Of a stretch of DNA of 38,485 nt, positions 26,045-38,485 are shown one piece after another. Under the pieces are notes generated by a model. The model did no database searches. It saw only the letters and a list, made by a program, of their open reading frames with translations, and had not been told where the DNA came from. How positions within the stretch are numbered: the first letter of the stretch is position 1; the number at the start of each line of letters is the position of its first letter. The DNA is from an uncultured delta proteobacterium. GTDB taxonomy: Bacteria > Myxococcota_A > Polyangia > Polyangiales > Ga0077539. The stretch lies in assembly GCA_903845045.1 (NCBI GenBank), contig CAIMWA010000479.1, positions 1-38,485 of the forward strand, given 5' to 3'. The translations under genes and the position numbers were made by a program.

Positions 26045-27281
26045 CCCCGCACCGCCCGCCGCGCGGGACCGCCCGGCGCTGGCGCGCACCGTGGTGGTGC
26101 TGGGCGTCGTGAGCTTCCTGACCGACGTGGCGTCGGACATGGCGGTGCCGTACCTGCCGCTGTTCCTGACGGGAACGCTGGGCGCGGGGACGGCGTGGGT
26201 GGGCCTCGTCGAGGGCGTGGCCGAGGCCACCGCGGCGGTAGTGAAGTACGTCTCGGGCCGCGTCTCGGACCGCATGCACCGCAAGAAGCCCCTGGTGCTG
26301 CTGGGCTACGGCGTGGCGAACCTCGCGCGGCCGCTGCTCTCGGTGGCGATGGCGCCGTGGCACGTGCTGGCGGTGCGCTTCGTCGACCGCATCGGCAAGG
26401 GCATCCGCACGGCCCCGCGGGACGCCCTCATCGCGCGCGAGACGGCCCCGCAGCACCGCGGCGCGGCCTTCGGCTTCCACCGCGGCATGGACAACTTCGG
26501 CGCCGTCTTCGGTCCCCTCGCGGCGATGGGGGTGCTGGCGGCGACGCACGACGACCTGCGCGCGGTGTTCGCGGCGACGGTGGTCCCCGGAATGTTGGCG
26601 TTGCTGGCCGTGGTGTTCTTCGTGCGCGAGGCGCCGGCCCCGTGCGCGCCCGCGGAGGCGCCCGCGGAGGCGCCCGCGGGGGCGTCGTCGAAGCGCGCCG
26701 CGTCCGTCGTCGAGGCGCCGTTGTCCCCGGCGTTGCGGCGCTTCCTGGTGTTGCTGGCGCTGTTCTCGCTGGGCGGGGCGAGCGACGGGTTCCTGCTGTT
26801 GCAAGCGCATCGCATGGGCGTGGCGACGCGCTGGCTTCCGCTCTGCTGGGGGGCGCTGTCGGCGCTCCGTGCGGGCGCCGCGATCCCCGGCGGTCGCCTC
26901 GCGGACCGCTGGGGTCACGCGCGTACGCTGACCCTGGGCTGGTGGCTCTACGCGCTGTGCTGGGGCGCCTTCGGCTTCGTGACGACCCCGCTGGCGGCGG
27001 CCGCGGTGCTCGTCGTCTACGGCTGCTACTACGGGCTCACCGAGGGCACCGAGCGCGCGTACGTCGCGAGCCTCGCCGACGAGCGTGCGCTGGGCCGCGC
27101 GTACGGCGCGTACAACCTCGTGGCGGGTCTCTTCGCGCTCCCGGCCTCGCTGCTCTTCGGCGCCCTCTGGGACCTCTCGCCCCGCCTCGCCTTCGGCGCG
27201 GGCGCGGTGTGCGCGGGGCTGGCCGCCGCCGGCATGACCGGGGACACAGTTACGTTGTTGCACTCACGGTCCCGGCGCTGA
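26037..27281 (+). CDS. Major facilitator superfamily transporter with repeat-derived C-terminus
   Basis: The 414-residue membrane protein has about twelve hydrophobic segments. The loop 2-3 region holds the MFS signature-like KYVSGRVSDRMHRKKPLVLLGYG. A central cytoplasmic loop (about 200-230) includes the duplicated APAEAPAGA segment (three 12-bp units near 26649-26684). A second signature-like segment, GGRLADRWGHARTLTLG, marks the second half. The transport substrate cannot be told. Codons 402-414 (GDTVTLLHSRSRR) and the stop codon come from the family A repeat at 27240-27265 and its spacer, so the natural end of helix 12 and the tail seem to have been replaced. The start overlaps the upstream gene by 8 bp. 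Confidence 0.9.
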   Translation: MTDPAPPAARDRPALARTVVVLGVVSFLTDVASDMAVPYLPLFLTGTLGAGTAWVGLVEGVAEATAAVVKYVSGRVSDRMHRKKPLVLLGYGVANLARPLLSVAMAPWHVLAVRFVDRIGKGIRTAPRDALIARETAPQHRGAAFGFHRGMDNFGAVFGPLAAMGVLAATHDDLRAVFAATVVPGMLALLAVVFFVREAPAPCAPAEAPAEAPAGASSKRAASVVEAPLSPALRRFLVLLALFSLGGASDGFLLLQAHRMGVATRWLPLCWGALSALRAGAAIPGGRLADRWGHARTLTLGWWLYALCWGAFGFVTTPLAAAAVLVVYGCYYGLTEGTERAYVASLADERALGRAYGAYNLVAGLFALPASLLFGALWDLSPRLAFGAGAVCAGLAAAGMTGDTVTLLHSRSRR

Positions 27282-27311
27282 CCGCGGGGACACAGTTACG
27301 TTGTTGCATTC
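27240..27311 (+). repeat. Family A repeats, two tandem copies (left side of unit 4)
   Basis: Plus-oriented cores lie at 27240-27265 (one change, GCACTC for GCATTC) and 27286-27311, a period of 46 bp. The first copy lies inside the reading frame of the MFS transporter gene and is read as GDTVTLLHS. Partner copies in minus orientation are at 27432-27504. Confidence 0.9.
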
Positions 27312-27431
27312 ACGGGCCCGGTCCCCCGGGGCGGGAGCCGTCTTCCTCGCGCGCGCGGCGGGCGACGCCCCTACCGGACGAGCACAGGATTCGTCGAGAA
27401 TTCGCGGGAACGGCGCAGCGGCGTCGACCTG

Positions 27432-27504
27432 GATGCAACAACGTAACTGTGTCCCCGGACCGGCCGGCAGCCCGAGCTGGATGCAACAACGTAACTGTGT
27501 CCCC
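27432..27504 (-). repeat. Family A repeats, two tandem copies (right side of unit 4)
   Basis: Minus-oriented cores lie at 27432-27456 and 27480-27504, a period of 48 bp. They end 3 bp before the stop codon of the desaturase gene. Unit 4 as a whole (27240-27504) fills the gap between two convergent genes; the 120 bp in its middle show nothing else. Confidence 0.9.
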
Positions 27505-27507
27505 AGG

Positions 27508-28590
27508 CTAGGCCGCGTCGTAGCCGACCATGCGGCCCTGGTCGGGGTCCCAGAGCTTGAGGCGGAACGCCGCGGCGATGTCGCGCGGGCGCAGCGACGT
27601 GCGACCGGGGTGTTGCAGCTCGGGAAGCTCGGCCATCGCCGTGGGCAGGTTGTAGAACGGGATCTGCGAGTTCAGGTGGTGCACGTGGTGGTAGCCGATG
27701 TTGCCGGTGAACCAGTGCATCAGCGGCGACATCTCCATGAAGCTCGACGACTCCGTGGCGGCGCGCGTGTAGCTCCACGACTCCCGCGGCTGCACGAAGA
27801 TGTCGGGGAAGTTGTGCTGCGCGTAGAAGAGGTACGCGCCCATGCCCGTGGCGATGGCGATGGGGCCGACGACGCCGGTGAGCGCCGCCCCGAAGCCGAA
27901 GAGCTTCGACACCACCACGATCTGCGCGACGTGCAGCACCAGCGTGAGAGCGCACTCCCAGTACTTCGTCGGAGACTTGAGCAGCGACCGCAGGCACATG
28001 CCCCACAAGAACACCGTGAAGTAGCCGAAGAGCACGTTCAGCGGCGACCGGATGATCCGGTACATGCGCTGCTGCGCGGGCGTCGCCTTCCGGTACATCG
28101 CCGGCGTCAGCATCATGAACGAGCCGATGTGCGAGCCGACGATCTTCGCCGTGTTGGCGTGGTGGTAGTTGTGCGACTCCTTCCACACGCGCGGGGGCGT
28201 GAGGATCCAGAGGCCGAAGGTCCAGATGAGGGCGCGGCAGGCGCGGGCCCAGAGCGCGGGGCCGCGGCACAGCGCGTTGTGCATCACGTCGTGGAACAGG
28301 ATGAACACCCGCACGGACACCAGCGACGCGAGCACCATGAACGGCAGCCGCTGCCACCACGGCGCGTGCAGCGCCATCGCCGCCGCGAGCGCGAGCACCC
28401 ACGCCGTGTACGTCGACACCACGGACCACACCGTGCGCGCCGGCGACTCGGCCGCGTACGGACGCGACGCGTCGATCAACACCTTGCCCTCGCGCGGCGT
28501 GCTCGACGGCGCGCTGGACGGCGCGGCGGCGGCGCTCTCGACGGGGGCGTTCTCGAAGGGGACGACGGAGGCTTCGGCGGCGATGCTCAT
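27508..28590 (-). CDS. Membrane fatty acid desaturase
   Basis: The 360-residue di-iron integral membrane desaturase has the three His boxes HDVMH (100-104), HNYHH (140-144) and HHVHH (301-305). Hydrophobic helices are at about 55-75, 82-98, 115-131, 185-203, 213-230 and 235-256. An Ala/Ser/Pro-rich N-terminal extension (1-50) precedes the first helix. It should introduce a double bond into membrane fatty acyl chains using O2 and an electron donor; the position (for example delta-12) cannot be told from the sequence. The ATG at 28590 was chosen because the protein aligns with the family from there; the open frame continues upstream only as antisense of the next gene. Confidence 0.93.
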   Translation of the reverse strand: MSIAAEASVVPFENAPVESAAAAPSSAPSSTPREGKVLIDASRPYAAESPARTVWSVVSTYTAWVLALAAAMALHAPWWQRLPFMVLASLVSVRVFILFHDVMHNALCRGPALWARACRALIWTFGLWILTPPRVWKESHNYHHANTAKIVGSHIGSFMMLTPAMYRKATPAQQRMYRIIRSPLNVLFGYFTVFLWGMCLRSLLKSPTKYWECALTLVLHVAQIVVVSKLFGFGAALTGVVGPIAIATGMGAYLFYAQHNFPDIFVQPRESWSYTRAATESSSFMEMSPLMHWFTGNIGYHHVHHLNSQIPFYNLPTAMAELPELQHPGRTSLRPRDIAAAFRLKLWDPDQGRMVGYDAA

Positions 28591-28688
28591 GGCGCGATTG
28601 CGCGGCCTATACCGCAGGTCCGCCGACGCCAAAAGTCCCGCGCCATAGGGATTTTGGCGCGCACGCGACGCGCCACCCGCGCAGCGCG

Positions 28689-29552
28689 CTACGCACCCTC
28701 GCGGCCGCGCAGCACGTCCAGCGTCATGCCCTCGCGCGCCGCCACGGAGCGCTCGAAGGAGGCCTGCGCGCGGCGCTCCTTCGCCAGCACCGCGTCGTCG
28801 TCCTGGAACGGGTCGTGGTGGAACAGCACGAAGGTTCCGACGCCGGCCTCGCGGGAGAGGCGCGCGCCGTCCATCATGGTGCTGTGACCCCAGCCGTGCC
28901 GGGCGCCGCGGCCGTCGCTGCCCGCGAGCTGCTCCGGTGTGTATTGCGCGTCGTAGATGAACACGTCGGCGCCGCGGGCGAGCTCCACCATCACCGCGTC
29001 CGTCGCGGGCGTGCTCTCGGTGTCCGTCGCGTAGACGAGGGCGTGACCCTTCCACTCGATGCGCCACGCGAAGACGCCGCCGGGGTGGTGCCCCTCGAGG
29101 CCGTGCACCACCACGCCGCCGTCGAGCGTCAGCCGCTCCCGCTCGGCGAGCTCGTGGAACCGCAGCGACGCCGCGATCTCGTCGAAGCGCACGGGAAAAT
29201 ACGGGTCGCGCATCTGGCCGCGGAGGGCGTCCTCGAGGGTGCGCCCGGCCCGCACGCCGCCGTGAAGCACGAGCTTCGACGACGGCTCGTACGCCGGCGC
29301 GAAGAACGGGAGACCTTGGATGTGGTCCCAGTGCACGTGCGAGAACAACACATGGGCGTCGAGCGGACCGGTGGGACGCAGGGCCTCGCCCAGCTCCCGC
29401 AGCCCGGTGCCGCCGTCGAGGATCAAGCGCTGCCCCCCGGCGCGCACCTCGACGCAGCTCGTATTTCCGCCGAAGCCGGCGGTGGCCGCGCCCGGCGTGG
29501 GGGTGCTCCCGCGCACACCCCAGAACGTCACCTCGAAGCCGTCGTCGCCCAC
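28689..29552 (-). CDS. Metallo-beta-lactamase-fold hydrolase
   Basis: The 287-residue protein has the metal motif HVHWDH (72-77: H72, H74, D76, H77). Other ligands are probably His in GLEGHHPGG, Asp in VYATDTES and His in LFHHDPFQDD. The beginning VTFWGVRGSTPTPG and ILDGGTGLRELG place it with the cyclic phosphodiesterase/PhnP/RNase Z-like branch of the fold rather than with antibiotic-hydrolysing enzymes. The substrate is probably a phosphodiester, but this is unproven. It starts with GTG at 29552. It is upstream of the desaturase gene on the same strand, 98 bp away. Confidence 0.9.
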   Translation of the reverse strand: MGDDGFEVTFWGVRGSTPTPGAATAGFGGNTSCVEVRAGGQRLILDGGTGLRELGEALRPTGPLDAHVLFSHVHWDHIQGLPFFAPAYEPSSKLVLHGGVRAGRTLEDALRGQMRDPYFPVRFDEIAASLRFHELAERERLTLDGGVVVHGLEGHHPGGVFAWRIEWKGHALVYATDTESTPATDAVMVELARGADVFIYDAQYTPEQLAGSDGRGARHGWGHSTMMDGARLSREAGVGTFVLFHHDPFQDDDAVLAKERRAQASFERSVAAREGMTLDVLRGREGA

Positions 29553-29601
29553 GCCGGAGGAGTTCTATCCTCCGGTGCCGCGAACGGTCAACGAAGCGCG
29601 C

Positions 29602-29835
29602 TCAGGCCCGCGCCGCTGCCTTGGTCCGCGCGATGAACGCCGACATCGCCTCGCCCATGGTCGGCGTGGCGAGGCCCTTGGAGTCCTCGGCGCCCAGGCG
29701 GGTGGCGGCGGCGGTCAGGTAGCCGCAGCGCAGCGCGGTACGGCGGTTCATCGCCTTCTTCGCGGGCTTGTGGAGCTGCGTGGTCACGAACACCCAGGCG
29801 GACTTGTCGACGGTGCGAAACTTCGGCTTCTGCAT
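29602..29835 (-). CDS. Small basic protein of unknown function (77 residues)
   Basis: The 77-residue sequence (MQKPKFRTVDKSAWVFVTTQLHKPAKKAMNRR and onward) is Lys/Arg-rich in its first half and has no membrane helix. An AAGGG-like ribosome-binding site lies 6-10 nt before the ATG, and codon use fits the neighbours, so it is probably a real gene. I do not recognise a family. It lies 121 bp after gyrB and 49 bp before the hydrolase gene, all on the same strand. Confidence 0.6.
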   Translation of the reverse strand: MQKPKFRTVDKSAWVFVTTQLHKPAKKAMNRRTALRCGYLTAAATRLGAEDSKGLATPTMGEAMSAFIARTKAAARA

Positions 29836-29956
29836 GAATGGCCCTTCGGATCGGTGAGGGGCGCGGTTCCTACTCCGGAACCCGCCGGTGCGTCAATTCC
29901 CCGCCCCCCCGCCCGCGCGACGCACCGGGCGCCGTCGCAGGAAGGGCGGACGTTGC

Positions 29957-35918
<5,962 letters not shown>

Positions 35919-35959
35919 GCTCGCGTCTCCGGGGAGCGGAAGGGAATGGGGCGTCGCGG

Positions 35960-37096
35960 TCAGATCCGCATCGGCATGATGACACCGAGGTAGTCGTCGC
36001 GCCCGACGGGCTTGATCATGCCCGGGTCGAGCTCGCCGGAAAGCTCCAGCGCGACCTCGTCGGAGGTCAGCGCGCTGAGGGCGTCGGTGAGGTACTTGCT
36101 GTTGAACCCGATGGTGACGTCGGGACCCTGCAGCGAGGCGTCGATCTCGTCCATGCCGGCGCCGATGTCGGGGTTCTCGCTGGTGATGATCATGCGCGTG
36201 GCGCTGACCGCGAGCTTCACGCCGCTGGTGCGGTCCGACGCGACGAGGGAGACGGCGCGCAGGGCGTCGAGGAGGGCCGTGCGCGACGCCGTCACGGTGC
36301 GGTCCGTGGCCGACGGGATGACCTGCTCGTAGGACGGGAAGGCCGCGTCGACGAGCTTCGACGACAGCGTCATGCCCTCGCGCTGGAAGAACACCGGACC
36401 CTGCGAGCTGGCCGCTCCGAGGCCGATGGTGGCGGGGCCCTGGGCGCCGGCTTCCTTCTTCTCGGCGCGCAGCTCGTCGACCATGCGCTTGAGCTCGTGC
36501 ACGGCCTTGAGCGGAATGAGCAGCTTGCTCGCGCCCTTCATGCCGGTGACGCGCCGCTCGGCCTTGGAGAGCCGGTGGCCGTCGGTGGTCACCACGCGCA
36601 GCGTCTCGCCGGCCATCTCGAAGAGCGCCGCCGACAGGTGCGGCCGCGTGTCGTCGGTGGACATCGAGAACTGCGTCATCGCGATGAGGTCCGCGAGGTC
36701 GTCGGCGGGCACCTGCGTGAGCGACACCTTGCTCGGATCGGGGAACGCCGGAAAGTCCTCGCCGGGCATGCCGCTGAGGTCGAAGCGCCGCTTGCCCGAC
36801 TTGATGCGCGCGGAGAAGTTCTTCTCCACGGTGAGCGTCACGTCGCCCTCGGGGAGCACCTTCACGACGTCGAAGATGTGCCGCGCCGGCAGCGCCACGG
36901 TGCCCGGCTTGCGCACGTCGGCCTTGCAGTGGGCCGTCACGGCGAGGGTCATGTCCGTCGCGGCGAGGCGGATGCCCGAGGCATCACCCACGATCAGCAC
37001 GTTGCCGAGGATGGGCATCGAGGCCTTCTTGTCCGCCACGCTCTGCACACGGCTCAGCGCCCGTACGAAGTCCCGCTTGTTGACCACGAATTCCAT
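35960..37096 (-). CDS. dnaN: DNA polymerase III beta subunit (sliding clamp)
   Basis: The 378-residue protein forms the ring-shaped clamp that tethers the replicative polymerase. The three clamp domains are recognisable: the N-terminus MEFVVNKRDFVRALSRVQSV, central LIPLKAVHELKRMVDE, and C-terminal YLTDALSAL followed by the terminal MPMRI. The ATG at 37096 is preceded by GGAAGGA about 11 nt upstream. It lies between dnaA (290 bp upstream) and recF, as in most bacteria. Confidence 0.97.
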   Translation of the reverse strand: MEFVVNKRDFVRALSRVQSVADKKASMPILGNVLIVGDASGIRLAATDMTLAVTAHCKADVRKPGTVALPARHIFDVVKVLPEGDVTLTVEKNFSARIKSGKRRFDLSGMPGEDFPAFPDPSKVSLTQVPADDLADLIAMTQFSMSTDDTRPHLSAALFEMAGETLRVVTTDGHRLSKAERRVTGMKGASKLLIPLKAVHELKRMVDELRAEKKEAGAQGPATIGLGAASSQGPVFFQREGMTLSSKLVDAAFPSYEQVIPSATDRTVTASRTALLDALRAVSLVASDRTSGVKLAVSATRMIITSENPDIGAGMDEIDASLQGPDVTIGFNSKYLTDALSALTSDEVALELSGELDPGMIKPVGRDDYLGVIMPMRI

Positions 37097-37386
37097 CGCT
37101 CACTCAGTCCTTCCGCACCGCCCAGCGGCGGTCTCTCTTCTTCTTCCGTAATTTCCTAATTCAAATCCTGACGATGATGAAGAGCGCTGTGGAGACGGTG
37201 GAGAACCGCTCCCAAGACCTGCATCGCCGGGGTTTTCGATGTGGACGGCGCCGAGGGTGCCCGCTGTGGAGACACCGTGGAGCGCCGTGACCCTACGTCA
37301 TCCGGGCCGGACTCCACAGCCCCTCTCCACGGGGTTGCGCCGGGGTTCGTCCGCAGGGTTTTCCACAGCATGGACTGCACGGCGGT
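37097..37386. other. dnaA-dnaN intergenic region with DnaA-box-like motifs (possible origin)
   Basis: The 290-bp gap contains TGTGGAGAC at 37188-37196 and at 37265-37273, a related GACTCCACA at 37310-37318, and TTTTCCACA at 37359-37367. All are near the DnaA-box consensus (TTATCCACA / TGTGGATAA) but none is exact. An AT-rich stretch (about 37138-37180) stands out against the GC-rich background next to dnaN. This suits an origin or a DnaA-controlled dnaN promoter. No perfect box is present, so the main origin may lie on the other side of dnaA, outside the window. Confidence 0.4.
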
Positions 37387-38485
37387 TCAGCCCTCGGCCC
37401 CGGCCGCGAGGTCCAGCGGGGGCGGCGCGAAGCCGAGCTTCGACGACACGGCCTCGAGGGCCGCGGCCACGGCGGTGTCCGTGCGTCGCAGCTTCTCGAT
37501 CTTGCGCACCGAGGCCATCACCGTCGTGTGGTCCTTGCCGTTGAACTTCGCGCCGATCTGCGGATACGACGTCTGCAGCAGCGTGCGCGCGAGGAACATG
37601 GCCACCTGCCGGGGGAGCGCCACGTCCTTGTGACGGTCCTTGCCGGTGAGCTGCGAGAGCTTGAGGCGGTAGTGCTCGCAGACGGCGCGCTGCACGTCCT
37701 CGACGGTGGTGACGGCGGGGCGGGTCACGCTGCGCAGCGCCTCGCGGGCCAGCGGACCATCCACGGAGGTGCGCCCCGCCAGGTTCGCGCGGATGGCGAG
37801 CTTGAGGAGCAGCCCCTCGATCTCCCGCGCGTTGGCGCCGGCGCTGGCGACCAGGGCGGCGGCCTCGTCGTCGAGCAGCACGTGGTGCTCCTCGGCCTTC
37901 TTGCGCAGGATGGCGATGCGGGTCTCGAGCTCCGGCGGATAGACCTCGGCGACGAGGCCGCTGGCGAAGCGCGACAGCAGCCGCTCGGCCATGCCTTGGA
38001 GCTTCTGCGGCAGCACGTCGCTGGTGAGCACCACCGGCACGTCGCGCTGGTAGAGCGCGTTGAAGGTGTGGAAGAACTCCTCCTGCGTCCCTTCGCGCCC
38101 GGCCAGGAACTGCACGTCGTCGATGAGCAGCGCGTCGCAGGTGCGAAAGCGCCCGCGGAACTCGTCCATCTTCTTCTGCTGCAGGGCGCCGATGTACTCG
38201 TTCATGAAGCTCTCGGCGGAAAGGTAGATCACCTGCGCGCCGGGCGTGGCCTCGAGGATGCGGTGTCCGACGGCGTTGGAGAGGTGCGTCTTTCCGAGGC
38301 CCGTGCCGCCGCAGATGAAGAGCACGTTCACGCGGCGCCCGGAGAGGTTCGCCATCGCCAGGGCCATGGCGTGGGCGACCTGGTTCGACGGACCGGTGAC
38401 GAAGGCATCGAAGGTGTACCGCGGCGCGAGCCCGCAGCGCACGGCCCCCACGGTGCCGGTGCTGCGCGGGGCCGCGGGGCGGGGC
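37387..38485 (-). CDS. dnaA: Chromosomal replication initiator DnaA (partial, 5' end outside window)
   Basis: About 365 residues are visible, covering the AAA+ domain III and DNA-binding domain IV. The Walker A is GGTGLGKTH and Walker B LLIDDVQFLAG; ERLLSRFASGL is the box VII arginine-finger region. Domain IV contains the helix-turn-helix segment GKDHTTVMASVRKIEK, the DnaA signature with Lys in place of the more common Arg before DHTTV. The frame continues without a stop to the window edge, so the start and domains I/II are missing. The visible coding sequence ends at 37387, 290 bp before dnaN. Confidence 0.95.
   Translation of the reverse strand, partial: PRPAAPRSTGTVGAVRCGLAPRYTFDAFVTGPSNQVAHAMALAMANLSGRRVNVLFICGGTGLGKTHLSNAVGHRILEATPGAQVIYLSAESFMNEYIGALQQKKMDEFRGRFRTCDALLIDDVQFLAGREGTQEEFFHTFNALYQRDVPVVLTSDVLPQKLQGMAERLLSRFASGLVAEVYPPELETRIAILRKKAEEHHVLLDDEAAALVASAGANAREIEGLLLKLAIRANLAGRTSVDGPLAREALRSVTRPAVTTVEDVQRAVCEHYRLKLSQLTGKDRHKDVALPRQVAMFLARTLLQTSYPQIGAKFNGKDHTTVMASVRKIEKLRRTDTAVAAALEAVSSKLGFAPPPLDLAAGAEG

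Noticed and set aside
26649..26684. 12-bp triplicate in the MFS gene as a functional repeat
   Set aside because: It is a short, in-frame Ala/Pro/Glu expansion in a cytoplasmic loop, common in GC-rich genes.

Overview
The window looks like a chromosomal segment next to the replication origin of a very GC-rich member of the Myxococcota (Polyangia/Sandaracinus-like; the taxon is inferred). The clues are the gene order dnaA-dnaN-recF-(membrane protein)-gyrB on the minus strand, strong GC bias at third codon positions, a Hanks-type Ser/Thr kinase, a secreted protein with a MYXO-CTERM-type tail, a lipoprotein with tandem Cys-rich DCDG/NGCE repeats, and several multidomain histidine kinases. There are no rRNA, tRNA, phage, IS transposase or CRISPR features.

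Layout, left to right. 1-7.8 kb: a Ser/Thr kinase (-), divergent from an M1 aminopeptidase with HEAT repeats (+). Then come a two-RRM RNA-binding protein and a rhomboid-like membrane protein, whose stop codon overlaps the start of an AstD-like aldehyde dehydrogenase. 7.8-11.6 kb: a tightly coupled signalling operon of GAF-PAS histidine kinase, Rcp-type response regulator and REC-HK-REC hybrid, joined by ATGA and GTGA overlaps. 11.7-18.4 kb: a secreted GH15-like protein (-), a ComF-type phosphoribosyltransferase (+), bioB followed by a catalytically degenerate alpha/beta hydrolase (-), a methyltransferase (+) and rpmB (-). 18.7-22.3 kb: an operon of HAD-IG 5'-nucleotidase, lipoprotein, Syd-like protein and methyltransferase. 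22.4-29.8 kb: the Cys-rich repeat lipoprotein (-), an unrecognised 515-residue protein coupled to an MFS transporter (+), a fatty acid desaturase, a metallo-beta-lactamase-fold hydrolase and a 77-residue unknown protein (-). 30-38.5 kb: gyrB, a YfhO-like membrane protein, recF, dnaN and the 3' part of dnaA (all -). A 290-bp gap between dnaN and dnaA carries DnaA-box-like motifs.

The most unusual signal is a set of short dispersed inverted-repeat units lying between the genes. They fall into three unrelated sequence families. Every unit is bounded by outward-facing G-rich ends that read GGGGAC (or a longer G run followed by AC) at the left and the complement at the right. Family A (core begins GGGGACACAGTTACGTTGTT) has twelve copies in four units. 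Left copies are always on the plus strand and right copies always on the minus strand. Where copies are tandem, their period is 46-48 bp. One unit encloses the entire comF-like gene. Two units supply the last codons and the stop codon of a neighbouring gene: the MFS transporter (family A) and the MYXO-CTERM protein (family B). They resemble REP/BIME-type elements moved in trans by a TnpA_REP (RAYT)-like transposase, but no transposase is in the window, so that is inference.
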